Assembly (NCBI RefSeq): GCF_049199905.1 | Contig: NZ_JBLZPK010000048.1 | Coordinates: forward strand, 1-64,000 | DNA length: 64,000 nucleotides | Source of the DNA: Shinella sp032095155 | Lineage (GTDB): Bacteria > Pseudomonadota > Alphaproteobacteria > Rhizobiales > Rhizobiaceae | Direction of reading: 5' to 3' | Shown here: positions 1 to 8,806 of the stretch, in pieces | Numbering within the stretch: the first letter of the stretch is position 1 | How the letters are laid out: every line of letters starts with the position of its first letter | Made by a program: the position numbers and the translations under genes | The notes under the pieces: model-generated | Databases searched by the model: none | The model's input: only the letters and a program-made list of their open reading frames with translations | What the model was told of the DNA's origin: nothing

Positions 1-147
1 AACGATACCCGCCTTCTCCAGCTTGCGCAGCCTGAGCCAGCAGGGGGTAGGGGAAAGGCCCGCCTTTTCCGCCAGCGCCAGCTTGGTGATGCGCCCGTTC
101 TCCTGGATGGCTTCCAGGATGCGCAGGTCGATGGCGTCGATCTTCAT
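1..147 (-). CDS. Lrp/AsnC-family regulator, N-terminal part (cut by window edge)
   Basis: The reverse strand from an ATG at 147 reads 49 residues starting MKIDAIDLRILEAIQENGRI, followed by a helix-turn-helix stretch (ITKLALAEKAGLSPTPCWLR). This is the typical N-terminus of Lrp/AsnC feast-famine regulators; the C-terminal RAM domain lies outside the window. It is divergent from enuR. In known ectoine-catabolic clusters of rhizobia and Roseobacters an AsnC-type gene stands beside enuR together with dehydrogenase and aminotransferase genes, so those two may lie just off the left edge (inference). Its likely role is sensing an ectoine-derived metabolite such as diaminobutyrate, as proposed for DoeX. 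Confidence 0.85.
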   Translation of the reverse strand, partial: MKIDAIDLRILEAIQENGRITKLALAEKAGLSPTPCWLRLRKLEKAGIV

Positions 148-190
148 GCGGTCGCCCTCCGGGCGGGGATCATGTCAAAGTCGGGAAAAA

Positions 191-218
191 GACAATGGAA
201 AGGCATTTAGACATTGTC
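191..218. promoter_or_regulatory. Inverted repeat in asnC-enuR intergenic region, candidate EnuR or AsnC operator
   Basis: GACAATG (191-197) and CATTGTC (212-218) form a perfect 7-bp inverted repeat with a 14-nt centre, between the divergent Lrp gene and enuR. The half-site GACAAT/ATTGTC recurs upstream of ehuA (1665-1676). Repeat and recurrence are seen; the role as operator is inferred. Confidence 0.45.
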
Positions 219-249
219 AATTGAACTGAATTTGAGCACTGTTGAAATC

Positions 250-1635
250 ATGACAAATTGGCGTCCCGACATATCCCAATTGCGCCGTCCGGCCTATCTC
301 TCTCTGGCCGAGCAGATCGCGCGCGCCATCCAGGAAGGGCTGCTGCCGAACGGTACACGCCTTCTGCCGCACCGCAAGCTCGCCGACGACCTGAAACTCT
401 CCGTCCAGACCGTCAGCCGCGCCTATGACGAGCTGATCCGCCGCGGCCTCATTTCGGGCGAGGTCGGCCGCGGCTCCTTCGTACAGACACAGCCGAAGGA
501 GCCGGAGCCGCCCTATCTGCCGGAGCGGCTGGGCGAACTTGTGGATCTGTCGATCCTCAAGCCCGTCTGCGAGCAGCTGCATCTCGAGCGCATGCGCGAG
601 GCCTTCGGCTGGCTTGCGGAAAATCTGCCATCGAGCTCGGCGCTGTCCTTCCGCCCCAATATGGTGTTCCCGCGTCATCGCGCCGTCGCGGCCGAATGGC
701 TGGCGCGCTGCGGGCTCGATATCTCGCCGCTCAACATCAGCCTCACCAATGGCGCGACCTCGGGCATGACGGTCGCTCTGATGAGCGTGGCGCCGCCCGG
801 CGCGACGGTGGCGACGGAGGCGATCAGCCACCACACGCTGGTGCCGCTCTCGACCTATCTCGGCCTGCATCTCGAGGGCCTGCCGATCGATCGCGACGGC
901 ATGATCCCAGAGGCGCTCGACGAAGCCTGCCGCAAAGGCGTTATTCGCGCGGTTTTCCTGCAACCTTCCGTGATCAACCCGACGGCCACACTGATGAGCG
1001 GCGAGCGCCGGCAGGCTTTGGCGGACGTCGCGCGGCGTCACGATATCGCGATCATCGAGAACGACATTCTCGGCCCGCTCGTCGAGCGCAAGCCGCAGCC
1101 GATCGCGGCCTTCGCGCCGGAGCGCACGCTCTACATCACCAGTTTCACCAAGATCACGGTGCCGGGCCTGCGCATCGGCTATCTCGCGGCCCCCGACCGC
1201 TACGTCGCTGCCGTTGCCAACCGGCACCTCGTCTCGAACTGGATGGCAACGCCGTCGATTGCCGAGATCGCCACCCGCTGGGTCAGCGACGGCACGGCGA
1301 TGGAATTGGTCAACTGGCAGCGACGGGCGCTTGGCGTTCGCCATGCCATTGCGGAGGAGGCCTTCGCGGGGTTGCCCTACCATGCCCATCCGCAAAGCCT
1401 GCATGTCTGGCTGCCGCTGCCGGAAGGGCACACCGAGGAAGGCTTCGTTTCGCAGGCCCGCCTGCGTGGCGTCGCCATCGCGCCGGGCTCCTCCTTCCGC
1501 ACGGCGGACCAAGGCTGGCATCCGGCCGTGCGCATCTCGCTCGGCTCCACGACCGAGCAGGAACTTCGTACCGGCCTCGGCATTCTCGCTTCGTTGGCCA
1601 GCGGAAACCCGGAGGCGTTGCTGCTCGCGATTTAG
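250..1635 (+). CDS. enuR: MocR/GntR-type regulator of ectoine catabolism, EnuR
   Basis: About 461 residues. A GntR winged-helix domain lies at roughly 15-80 (SLAEQIARAIQEG ... QTVSRAYDELIRRGLI), followed by a class I aminotransferase-like effector domain. The PLP-anchoring lysine is visible in SFTKITVPGLRIGYL, about residue 301 from the ATG at 250, essentially where Ruegeria EnuR was reported to have its PLP lysine. In that family PLP-bound EnuR represses the ectoine genes, and diaminobutyrate-type intermediates release it. A TTG at 214 is in frame but would lie inside the inverted repeat at 191-218; the ATG at 250 gives the usual short leader MTNWRPD. It sits directly upstream of and codirectional with ehuA, as in Sinorhizobium meliloti. 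Confidence 0.93.
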   Translation: MTNWRPDISQLRRPAYLSLAEQIARAIQEGLLPNGTRLLPHRKLADDLKLSVQTVSRAYDELIRRGLISGEVGRGSFVQTQPKEPEPPYLPERLGELVDLSILKPVCEQLHLERMREAFGWLAENLPSSSALSFRPNMVFPRHRAVAAEWLARCGLDISPLNISLTNGATSGMTVALMSVAPPGATVATEAISHHTLVPLSTYLGLHLEGLPIDRDGMIPEALDEACRKGVIRAVFLQPSVINPTATLMSGERRQALADVARRHDIAIIENDILGPLVERKPQPIAAFAPERTLYITSFTKITVPGLRIGYLAAPDRYVAAVANRHLVSNWMATPSIAEIATRWVSDGTAMELVNWQRRALGVRHAIAEEAFAGLPYHAHPQSLHVWLPLPEGHTEEGFVSQARLRGVAIAPGSSFRTADQGWHPAVRISLGSTTEQELRTGLGILASLASGNPEALLLAI

Positions 1636-1664
1636 GGCAAATTGCCCGCCAAATGCGCATGGAA

Positions 1665-1700
1665 ACAATAATTGTCATGAGATTATTATTCGGATTGACA
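1665..1700 (+). promoter_or_regulatory. Candidate ehu-eut promoter region with ATTGTC half-site
   Basis: ACAAT-A-ATTGT is a perfect short palindrome at 1665-1675. Its right half runs into ATTGTC (1671-1676), the same half-site as in the repeat upstream of enuR. A TTGACA hexamer follows at 1695-1700, about 60 bp before the ehuA start; no strong -10 is obvious. This is the only sizeable untranslated stretch ahead of the transporter and enzyme genes, so the operon promoter is expected here. Confidence 0.4.
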
Positions 1701-1758
1701 TGATTTTGATCGCCGCGCATCGTTAGGCCATCACTTGTCCCGCCAGGGAGAGACAGGC

Positions 1759-2544
1759 ATGGCCGCACCAATCATCCGCATCGACAACATCACCAAGCGC
1801 TACGGTCCCCTGACCGTGCTCGACGGTTTGTCGATGGAGGTGCTGCCGGGCGAAAAGCTCGCCCTTATCGGCCCGTCCGGCTCCGGCAAGACGACGATCC
1901 TGCGCATCCTCATGACGCTGGAAACAATCAGCGGCGGCCATATCGAGGTCGAGGGGGACCAGCTCTATCATATGCCGAAGAACGGCAGCCTCGTGCCGGC
2001 CGACGACCGCCACCTGCACCGGATGCGCGAGAAGGTCGGCATGGTCTTCCAGCACTTCAATCTCTTCCCGCACAAATGCGTTCTCGACAATGTAACGCTC
2101 GCGCCGATGCTGACCAAGGGCGTGGCGCGTGCGGAGGCTGAGAAGCGGGCGATGGAGCTTCTCGACATGGTGGGCCTCGCCGACAAAGCGAAGAGCATGC
2201 CCGCCCAATTGTCCGGCGGACAGAAGCAGCGTGTCGCCATCGCCCGCGCCCTCGCACTTTCGCCGAAGATCATGCTGTTCGACGAGGTGACCTCGGCGCT
2301 CGACCCGGAACTGGTCGAGGAGGTGCTGAACGTCATGCGCAAGCTCGCCGCCGAGACCGACATGACCATGCTGCTGGTCACGCACGAGATGGGTTTCGCC
2401 CACGACTTCGCCGATCGGGTCCTGTTCTTCGATCGCGGCAAGATCGTCGAGGAAGGCAAGCCGGACGAGATTTTCCGCAATCCCAGGCAGGAACGCACAC
2501 AGACCTTCCTGCGCAAGATCATCGCGGCAGGGCACCGCGTCTGA
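1759..2544 (+). CDS. ehuA: Ectoine/5-hydroxyectoine ABC transporter ATPase EhuA
   Basis: A 261-residue ATPase of the polar amino acid (PAAT) type. Walker A GPSGSGKTT is at about 38-46, the Q-loop is VFQHFNLFPH, the signature is LSGGQKQ and Walker B is IMLFDEVTSALD, followed by the H-loop THEMG. It powers uptake through EhuC/EhuD with EhuB as periplasmic receptor. The ATG at 1759 follows a GGGAGAG ribosome-binding stretch; an in-frame TTG at 1735 is less likely. Position between enuR and ehuB fixes the assignment more firmly than sequence alone, because GlnQ-like ATPases are very alike. Confidence 0.92.
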   Translation: MAAPIIRIDNITKRYGPLTVLDGLSMEVLPGEKLALIGPSGSGKTTILRILMTLETISGGHIEVEGDQLYHMPKNGSLVPADDRHLHRMREKVGMVFQHFNLFPHKCVLDNVTLAPMLTKGVARAEAEKRAMELLDMVGLADKAKSMPAQLSGGQKQRVAIARALALSPKIMLFDEVTSALDPELVEEVLNVMRKLAAETDMTMLLVTHEMGFAHDFADRVLFFDRGKIVEEGKPDEIFRNPRQERTQTFLRKIIAAGHRV

Positions 2545-2603
2545 GGTGCTCCAGGCACTTCAAGAGAATGGCCCCAAACAACAACCACAGAGGAGTTCGC
2601 ACG

Positions 2604-3432
2604 ATGAAGATCAGACATTTCATGAGCATGGCTGCCGGTGCCGGCGCGCTGATGGCAATCGCCGCCGCAACCCCGGCGTCCGCCGATGACGCCAAGCTGG
2701 AGGAACTGAAGGGGCAGGGCTTCGCCCGCGTCGCCATCGCCAACGAGCCGCCGTTCACGGCGGTCGCTGCCNNNNNNNNNNNNNNNNNNNNNNNNNNNNN
2801 NNNNNNNNNNNNNNNNNNNNNNNNNNNNNNNNNNNNNNNNNNNNNNNNNNNNNNNNNNNNNNNNNNNNNNCCGCCACGACGTCATCACGGCTGGCCTTTT
2901 CATGAAGCCGGAGCGCTGCGCGGCCGTCGCCTATTCCGAACCGATCCTCTGCGACGCGGAAGCCTTTGCACTCAAGAAGGGCAACCCGCTCAAGCTGAAG
3001 AGCTACAAGGACATCGCCGACAATCCGGACGCCAAGATCGGCGCGCCGGGCGGCGGCACGGAAGAGAAACTGGCGCTCGAAGCTGGCGTGCCGCGTGACC
3101 GCGTCATCGTCGTGCCGGATGGCCAGAGTGGTCTGAAGATGCTGCAGGATGGCCGCATCGATGCCTATTCTCTCCCTGTCCTCTCCATCAACGATCTCGT
3201 CGCCAAGGCGAATGATCCAGAGATCGAGGTCGTGGCCCCGGTTGAAGGAGCGCCTGTCTATTGCGATGGTGCGGCCTTCAAGAAGGGCGATGAGGCCCTG
3301 CGCGATGCCTTCGACGTCGAACTCGCCAAGCTGAAGGAAAGTGGTGAGTTCGCCAAGATCATAGAGCCCTACGGTTTCTCGGCCGCAGCCGCGATGTCGA
3401 CGACGCGCGACAAGCTCTGCGCGGCGAAGTGA
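2604..3432 (+). CDS. ehuB: Ectoine/5-hydroxyectoine-binding protein EhuB (interrupted by assembly gap)
   Basis: Periplasmic binding protein with a signal peptide ending near ATPASA. The first 56 residues run into the N gap at 2772-2870. After the gap the protein resumes at about 2872 with RHDVITAGLFMKPERC and continues 186 residues to the stop. The two halves are not in the same frame across the gap, so the gap length is wrong rather than the gene being broken. About 40 residues are missing if the protein has its usual length near 283. AGGAG precedes the start. In S. meliloti EhuB captures ectoines for the importer. Confidence 0.9.
2772..2870. other. Assembly gap (99 N) inside ehuB
   Basis: A run of N bases. 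The flanks encode the same binding protein in different frames, so the true distance differs from 99. Confidence 0.99.
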
Positions 3433-3450
3433 GCGCGATCTCCATCTCGT

Positions 3451-3474
3451 CCTCTCCCTTGTCAAAGGGAGAGG
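3451..3474 (+). other. Perfect 10-bp hairpin between ehuB and ehuC
   Basis: CCTCTCCCTT (3451-3460), loop GTCA, AAGGGAGAGG (3465-3474) lie 19 nt after the ehuB stop and 31 nt before ehuC. There is no U-tract, so it is not a classical terminator. Such hairpins after binding-protein genes commonly protect the upstream message and set a high ratio of binding protein to permease; that role is inferred. Confidence 0.6.
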
Positions 3475-3505
3475 GCTGCTTGATCCACACTTGAACGGGA
3501 AGACG

Positions 3506-4165
3506 ATGACTGACTGGTCCGGCTATATAGGGCTGATCCTGCAAGGCGCGCTCGTAACGCTTCAGCTTACCGTGATGGGCTCGGTGCTTGCCGTGATCAT
3601 GGCGTTTCTTGCCGGCCTTGGCCGCGTCAGTCGCTTCTTGGCGGTGCGTGCGCTTGCCACCACCTATATCGAGTTCTTCCGCGGCACCTCGATCTTCGTG
3701 CAGCTCTTCTGGGTCTATTTCGTGCTGCCCTTTGCCGGCGTCACGCTGTCGCCGCTTCAGGCCGGTGTGCTGGCGCTGGGGCTCAATGTCGGCGCCTACG
3801 GGGCGGAGGTGGTGCGCGGCGCGGTAAAGGCGATCGGCCGCGAGCAGCGCGAGGCGTGCATCGCGCTCAACCTGACGCGCGGCCAGGCGATGCGTCATGT
3901 CATCCTGCCGCAGGCTTTGCCGCTGATGCTGCCGACCTTCGGCAACAATGCGATCGAGCTCCTGAAGGGCACGGCCGTCGTCTCGCTGATCTCGCTGACC
4001 GACATGACCTTCCAGGCACAGGTCGTACGCGCCCAGACCGGCAGCACGCTGATCCCCTTCGCGGTCATTCTCGTGCTCTATTTCCTGATGGCGCTGGCCA
4101 TCTCCACCGGCATGCGCTGGCTGGAACGCCGCGTCACCCGCGGCCTCGACGGCATGAGGACCTGA
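3506..4165 (+). CDS. ehuC: Ectoine ABC transporter permease EhuC
   Basis: 219 residues from the ATG at 3506 (an upstream TTG at 3491 is less likely). It is a HisM-type inner-membrane permease with about five hydrophobic segments. The PAAT entry motif YIEFFRGTSIFVQLFWVYF and the EAA coupling loop (REACIALNLTRGQAMRHVILPQ) are both clear. It is expected to pair with EhuD as a heterodimer and couple to EhuA. It ends 2 nt before ehuD. Confidence 0.92.
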   Translation: MTDWSGYIGLILQGALVTLQLTVMGSVLAVIMAFLAGLGRVSRFLAVRALATTYIEFFRGTSIFVQLFWVYFVLPFAGVTLSPLQAGVLALGLNVGAYGAEVVRGAVKAIGREQREACIALNLTRGQAMRHVILPQALPLMLPTFGNNAIELLKGTAVVSLISLTDMTFQAQVVRAQTGSTLIPFAVILVLYFLMALAISTGMRWLERRVTRGLDGMRT

Positions 4166-4167
4166 CG

Positions 4168-4830
4168 ATGGAATGGGACTGGAATTTCGTCTGGCAAATC
4201 ATGCCGACTCTCCTCGAGGGGCTTAAGATCACCCTTCTGGCGACCGTGCTCGGTGCTGCCGTTGCTGCCGTTGTCGGCCTTCTCTTCGCCATTCTGCGCA
4301 TGACCGCGCCGAAGCCGATCGCGCGGGCCACAAGCTTCGTCGTCGAGTTCATTCGCGGCACGCCGTTGCTCGTGCAACTCTATTTCATCTTCTACGTGCT
4401 GCCGGATATCGGCATCCGCCTGCCGGCGCTCTTGGCCGGCGTCATCGGGCTCGGCGTGCACTACGGCACCTATGCGGCCGAGGTTTACCGCGCCGGCATC
4501 GAGAACGTGCCGCGCGGACAGTGGGAGGCGGCTAAGGCGACCAACCTTACCGGCCGGCAGACCTGGATCCATGTGATCCTGCCGCAGGCCCTTCCGCCGA
4601 TGATCCCCGCCCTCGCCAACTATCTCATCGCCATGTTTAAAGAGACGCCCTTGCTCTCGGCCATCACGGTGCTGGAGCTGATGAACCAGGCCAAGAGTGT
4701 TGCCAACAGCAGCTACCGCTACATCGAGCCGATGACCATGGTGGGCGTCTTCTTCCTGATCATGAGCCTGATCTCCGTCGTCTTCCTGCGCTGGTTGGAA
4801 GAACGCTATGCCCGCGTGGAGGAACGCTGA
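4168..4830 (+). CDS. ehuD: Ectoine ABC transporter permease EhuD
   Basis: 220 residues, second PAAT-type permease, with VEFIRGTPLLVQLYFIFYVL near the N-terminal third and the EAA loop WEAAKATNLTGRQTWIHVI. The stop overlaps the eutA start (TGATG), so transport and catabolic genes are translationally coupled, which supports a single ehu-eut operon. Confidence 0.92.
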   Translation: MEWDWNFVWQIMPTLLEGLKITLLATVLGAAVAAVVGLLFAILRMTAPKPIARATSFVVEFIRGTPLLVQLYFIFYVLPDIGIRLPALLAGVIGLGVHYGTYAAEVYRAGIENVPRGQWEAAKATNLTGRQTWIHVILPQALPPMIPALANYLIAMFKETPLLSAITVLELMNQAKSVANSSYRYIEPMTMVGVFFLIMSLISVVFLRWLEERYARVEER

Positions 4831-5612
4831 TGCAGACCCTCGATCTCACCCTCGCCACACGGGCGCCAAAGCTCGACGACCGCCCGCTGGAAAAGCGCGT
4901 CGGCCTGATCATCCTGGCGACCGATCACACGACGGAGGTTGATTTCCAGCGCATGGTGGCAAGCGACAGGATCGGCGTCTATGCGACCCGCATTCCCTAT
5001 GCCAACCCCGTGACGCCGGAAAACCTGCGCGCCATGCAGCCTTCGCTGACATCCGGTGCTGCGCTCATCCTGCCGGACGAGCCGCTCGACGTCGTGATGT
5101 ATTCCTGCACGTCGGCCTCGGTCGTCATCGGCGATGCGCAAGTGAAGGCCGCAGTGACGGCCGCCAAGCCGGCAGCCGCCGTCGTCACGCCCACGGCAGC
5201 TGCCGTATCCGGCCTCAAGGCCTTTGGCGCCCGGCGCATTTCCATACTCACGCCCTACACACTCGAAACCAGCCGGCCGATGGCCGACTATTTCCACGCG
5301 CTCGGCTTCCACATCGCCCGCTTCACCTGCCTCGGCCTCTCCGACGACCGGGACATGGCGCGGATTGCGCCGGCAGACATCGTCGCCTTCGCGAAGGAGG
5401 CCATGGCACCCGATTCCGATGCGCTCTTCATCTCCTGCACGGCCGTTCGCGCGGCCGGCGTCGCGGCCGACATCGAGGCCGCCATCGGCAAACCTGTCGT
5501 CACCAGCAACCTTGCCACCGCCTGGGCCTGCCTGCGCCTGTGCGGCGACGAAGCGCCACGGCCGGAATTCGGCCGGCTGATGACGCTCGCTTATCCGGGT
5601 GCTGCACCATGA
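4830..5612 (+). CDS. eutA: EutA, Asp/Glu racemase-like protein of ectoine catabolism
   Basis: 260 residues, similar to the Asp/Glu racemase / arylmalonate decarboxylase superfamily. Two cysteine motifs typical of the family are seen: YSCTSASVV in the first half and ISCTAVRAAG in the second, the expected catalytic pair. EutA/B/C have been proposed to convert 5-hydroxyectoine towards ectoine; this is a proposal from comparative genomics, not a demonstrated reaction. Overlaps ehuD upstream and eutB downstream by 4 nt. Confidence 0.9.
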   Translation: MQTLDLTLATRAPKLDDRPLEKRVGLIILATDHTTEVDFQRMVASDRIGVYATRIPYANPVTPENLRAMQPSLTSGAALILPDEPLDVVMYSCTSASVVIGDAQVKAAVTAAKPAAAVVTPTAAAVSGLKAFGARRISILTPYTLETSRPMADYFHALGFHIARFTCLGLSDDRDMARIAPADIVAFAKEAMAPDSDALFISCTAVRAAGVAADIEAAIGKPVVTSNLATAWACLRLCGDEAPRPEFGRLMTLAYPGAAP

Positions 5613-6598
5613 TGGATGCGCGCCTTCCGGTAACAGTGGCGGATATCGAGCAGGCGGCCCGCCGCATCGAGGGTCGCATCCTGCGCACGCCGTTCGTTCT
5701 CTCCTCAGTCTTGTCCGAGCGCCTGGGCGTGCCGGTCGGCCTGAAACTCGAACACCATCAGACGACCGGCAGCTTCAAGTTGCGGGGTGCGACCAATGCG
5801 GTGCTCTCGCTTTCGCCGGAAAAGCGTGCGCGGGGCGTCGTGGCGGCCTCGACGGGCAATCATGGCCGCGCGCTCGCCCATGCGGCCAAGGCCGAAAGCT
5901 CGGTCGCGACGATCTGCATGTCCCGGCTAGTGCCGGAGAACAAGGTTTCGGAAATTCGCCGGCTCGGCGCAGATGTCCGCATCGTCGGCCGGTCGCAGGA
6001 CGAGGCGCAGGTGGAGGTGGAGCGGTTGGTCGCCGAAGACGGCCTCGTCATGGTGCCGCCCTTCGACAACCCGGCGGTCGTTGCCGGGCAGGGCACGCTC
6101 GGGCTGGAAATCGTCGAGGCCATGCCTGAAGTCGCGACCGTGCTCGTGCCGCTCTCCGGCGGCGGGCTGGCAGCGGGCGTCGCGGCGGCGGTCAAGGGTC
6201 GTTCGCCGAAGACGCGCGTCATCGGCCTCACCATGGAACGCGGCGCGGCGATGAAGGCGAGCCTCGATGCGGGCCGGCCAGTGCAGGTCGAAGAGGTGGC
6301 GAGCCTGGCAGATTCGCTCGGCGGCGGCATCGGGCTCGACAATGCCGTGACCTTCCCCATGTGCCGCGCTCTGCTCGACGATGTGATCCTGCTTTCCGAA
6401 GCCGAGATCGCAGCCGGCATGCGGCACGCCTATGCTGAGGAGCGCGAGGTGATCGAGGGGGCAGGCGCGGTCGGTATCGCGGCGCTGCTGGCCCGCCGGC
6501 TCGGCCGGCTGGAAGGCCCGGTGGCCGTCATCCTGTCCGGCCGCAATGTGGATATGGGCCTGCACCAGCGGGTCATGAATGGCGAGGACGCGGCATGA
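5609..6598 (+). CDS. eutB: EutB, threonine dehydratase-like PLP enzyme
   Basis: 329 residues, fold type II PLP enzyme of the threonine/serine dehydratase family. The PLP lysine is K57 in TTGSFKLRGA; the phosphate-binding loop SGGGLAAG lies near residue 180 and STGNHGRALA follows the lysine as in relatives. It starts inside the eutA stop (two consecutive ATG codons, 5609 and 5612). It probably acts on the hydroxylated intermediate of 5-hydroxyectoine (inference from the cluster). Confidence 0.9.
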   Translation: MMDARLPVTVADIEQAARRIEGRILRTPFVLSSVLSERLGVPVGLKLEHHQTTGSFKLRGATNAVLSLSPEKRARGVVAASTGNHGRALAHAAKAESSVATICMSRLVPENKVSEIRRLGADVRIVGRSQDEAQVEVERLVAEDGLVMVPPFDNPAVVAGQGTLGLEIVEAMPEVATVLVPLSGGGLAAGVAAAVKGRSPKTRVIGLTMERGAAMKASLDAGRPVQVEEVASLADSLGGGIGLDNAVTFPMCRALLDDVILLSEAEIAAGMRHAYAEEREVIEGAGAVGIAALLARRLGRLEGPVAVILSGRNVDMGLHQRVMNGEDAA

Positions 6599-7587
6599 CG
6601 AAGATGAAGATCCTGACCGAAGCGGAACTCCGGCGCATTGTGCCGCTCGATCTCGAAGCCATCGCCTGCGTCGAGGACGCCTTCCACGCGCTCGCCACCA
6701 AGGCCGTCGTCATGCCGCCGATCCTGCGGCTCGACATGCCGGAGCAGCGCGCGGAGGTGGACGTGAAGACCGCCTACGTTCCGGGCCTCGATGGTTTTGC
6801 CATCAAGATCAGCCCCGGCTTTTTCAACAACCCGGCCATCGGCCTGCCGAGCACGAACGGGCTTATGGTGCTGTTCTCGACAAAAACCGGCCTCGTGCAG
6901 GCGGTGCTGCTCGACAATGGTTACTTGACGGATGTGCGCACGGCCGCCGCCGGTGCCGTCGCGGCGCGTTATCTCGCGCGCCCGGACGCCAGCGTGGCCG
7001 CCATCTTCGGCGCGGGCATGCAGGCGAAGCTGCAACTGGAAGCGCTGAGCCTCGTGCGCCCCATCCGCGAAGCGCGCATCTGGGCCCGCGACGCGGCGAA
7101 GGCCGAGGCAGTTGCCGCGGAGCTGACGCTGAAGCTCGGCTTTCCTGTCCATGCGAAGACGGATGGACGCGCGGCGGTCGATGGGGCCGACATCGTGGTC
7201 ACCACGACGCCGTCGGAAACGCCGGTGCTCCGGGCCGAATGGCTCCAGCCCGGCCAGCACGTCACGGCCATGGGCTCGGATGCCGAGCACAAGAACGAGA
7301 TCGAGCCGGCGGTCATCACCGGCGCCGGGCTCTATGTCGCCGACAGCCTGAAGCAAACCCGCCGTCTCGGCGAGCTGCATCACGCCATCGAAGCCGGCCT
7401 CGTAACCGAGGGCATGGGCTTCCCCGAACTCGGCGAGATCGTCGCCGGGCGCAAACCGGGCCGCAGCGGCCCCGAGCAGATCACCGTGGCGGATCTCACC
7501 GGCACGGGCATCCAGGACACGGCCATCGCAACCCTTGCCGCCGCCCGCGCGGCAGCGGCAGGCGCCGGCACGACCTTCGAGAGTTGA
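6595..7587 (+). CDS. eutC: EutC, ornithine cyclodeaminase / mu-crystallin family protein
   Basis: 330 residues with the NAD-binding motif AAIFGAGMQAKLQLEAL after about residue 135, and conserved substrate-side residues around VDVKTAYVPG and TDVRTAAAGAVAA. It overlaps eutB by 4 nt (ATGA). It is the third of the EutABC trio placed upstream of the two hydrolases. It is distinct from the ornithine cyclodeaminase homologue at 20217-21138, which begins with the longer N-terminus of true cyclodeaminases. Confidence 0.9.
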   Translation: MTKMKILTEAELRRIVPLDLEAIACVEDAFHALATKAVVMPPILRLDMPEQRAEVDVKTAYVPGLDGFAIKISPGFFNNPAIGLPSTNGLMVLFSTKTGLVQAVLLDNGYLTDVRTAAAGAVAARYLARPDASVAAIFGAGMQAKLQLEALSLVRPIREARIWARDAAKAEAVAAELTLKLGFPVHAKTDGRAAVDGADIVVTTTPSETPVLRAEWLQPGQHVTAMGSDAEHKNEIEPAVITGAGLYVADSLKQTRRLGELHHAIEAGLVTEGMGFPELGEIVAGRKPGRSGPEQITVADLTGTGIQDTAIATLAAARAAAAGAGTTFES

Positions 7588-7621
7588 GACCGGCTTTTCG
7601 CCGGGTATAGAGGAAAAACCG

Positions 7622-8803
7622 ATGAAACAAGCGAACCTGAAGTTCTCACTTCCGGAATATGAAGCGCGTCTTCAAAAAACGCGGAAGGCAATGGAAGCCA
7701 AGGGCATCGACGTGCTGATCTGCAGCGACCCGTCGAACATGAACTGGCTGACGGGTTATGACGGCTGGTCCTTCTACGTGCACCAGTGCGTCGTGGTGCC
7801 GCCGACGGGTGAGCCGATCTGGTATGGCCGCGGCCAGGATGCCATCGGCGCGAAGTTCACCGCCTATCTGAAGCACGAGAACATCATCGGCTACCCCGAC
7901 CATTACGTGCAGTCCACCGAGCGCCACCCGATGGATTATCTTTCGGCCAAGCTGACGGAACGCGGTCTCGACAAGCTGACGATCGGCGTCGAGATGGACA
8001 ATTACTGGTTCTCGGCCGCTGCCTTCGCATCGCTCACGAAACACCTGCCGAACGCCCGCTTCGTCGATGCCACCGCGCTCGTCAACTGGCAGCGCGCAGT
8101 GAAGAGCCCGACCGAGATCACCTATATGCGCAATGCCGCCCGCATCGTCGAAAAGATGCACGAGCGCATCTTCGATAAGATCGAGGTCGGCATGCGCAAA
8201 TGCGATCTCGTGGCGGAAATCTACGATGCCGGCACGCGCGGCGTCGATGGTATCGGCGGCGACTATCCGGCGATCGTGCCGCTTCTTCCCTCGGGCGTCG
8301 AAGCCTCTGCGCCGCATCTCACCTGGGACGACCGGCCGATGAAATCCGGCGAGGGCACGTTCTTCGAGATCGCCGGTTGCTACAATCGCTACCATGTTCC
8401 GCTGTCGCGCACCGTCTTCCTCGGCAAGCCGACGCAGGCCTTCATCGATGCGGAGAAGGCGACGCTGGAAGGCATGGAGGCGGGCCTTGCGGTCGCAAAG
8501 CCCGGCAACACCTGCGAGGACATCGCCAATGCCTTCTTCGCGGTCCTCAAGAAATACGGCATCGTCAAGGACAACCGCACGGGCTACGGCATCGGCGTCT
8601 CCTATCCGCCGGACTGGGGCGAGCGCACGATGAGCCTGCGCCCCGGCGACAGGAGCGAGCTGAAGCCCGGCATGACCTTCCATTTCATGACGGGCCTTTG
8701 GCTGGAGGACATGGGTTTCGAGACGACGGAAAGCATCCTGATCACCGAGACCGGCGTCGAATGCCTCGCCAATGTACCGCGCAAGCTTCTCGTGAAGGAT
8801 TGA
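7622..8803 (+). CDS. eutD: Ectoine hydrolase EutD (DoeA)
   Basis: 393 residues, pita-bread M24 family: an N-terminal creatinase-like domain to about 170, then the C-terminal domain. It opens the ectoine ring to N-acetyl-diaminobutyrate. In true M24 aminopeptidases two aspartates bind metal in the motif around the first strand pair. Here that segment reads EIAGCYNRYHVPLSRTVF, with the metal ligands missing, as in creatinase; this agrees with a non-metal hydrolase. The ATG at 7622 lies after GAGGAAAAACC. It is followed after 3 nt by eutE. Confidence 0.93.
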   Translation: MKQANLKFSLPEYEARLQKTRKAMEAKGIDVLICSDPSNMNWLTGYDGWSFYVHQCVVVPPTGEPIWYGRGQDAIGAKFTAYLKHENIIGYPDHYVQSTERHPMDYLSAKLTERGLDKLTIGVEMDNYWFSAAAFASLTKHLPNARFVDATALVNWQRAVKSPTEITYMRNAARIVEKMHERIFDKIEVGMRKCDLVAEIYDAGTRGVDGIGGDYPAIVPLLPSGVEASAPHLTWDDRPMKSGEGTFFEIAGCYNRYHVPLSRTVFLGKPTQAFIDAEKATLEGMEAGLAVAKPGNTCEDIANAFFAVLKKYGIVKDNRTGYGIGVSYPPDWGERTMSLRPGDRSELKPGMTFHFMTGLWLEDMGFETTESILITETGVECLANVPRKLLVKD

Positions 8804-8806
8804 GCC

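Noticed and set aside
217..1668. Long open frame (about 480 codons) antisense to enuR, and similar long antisense frames at 12351-14165 and 50984-52846
   Set aside because: High GC makes the opposite strand of real genes poor in stops. These frames show no family motif, no ribosome site, and overlap well-identified genes completely.
2772..2870. Frameshift in ehuB
   Set aside because: The frame change coincides with an N run of arbitrary length; both halves are clean, so it is an assembly artefact. The same applies to the LysR gene at 26169-27094 and the DHDPS-family end at 44871.
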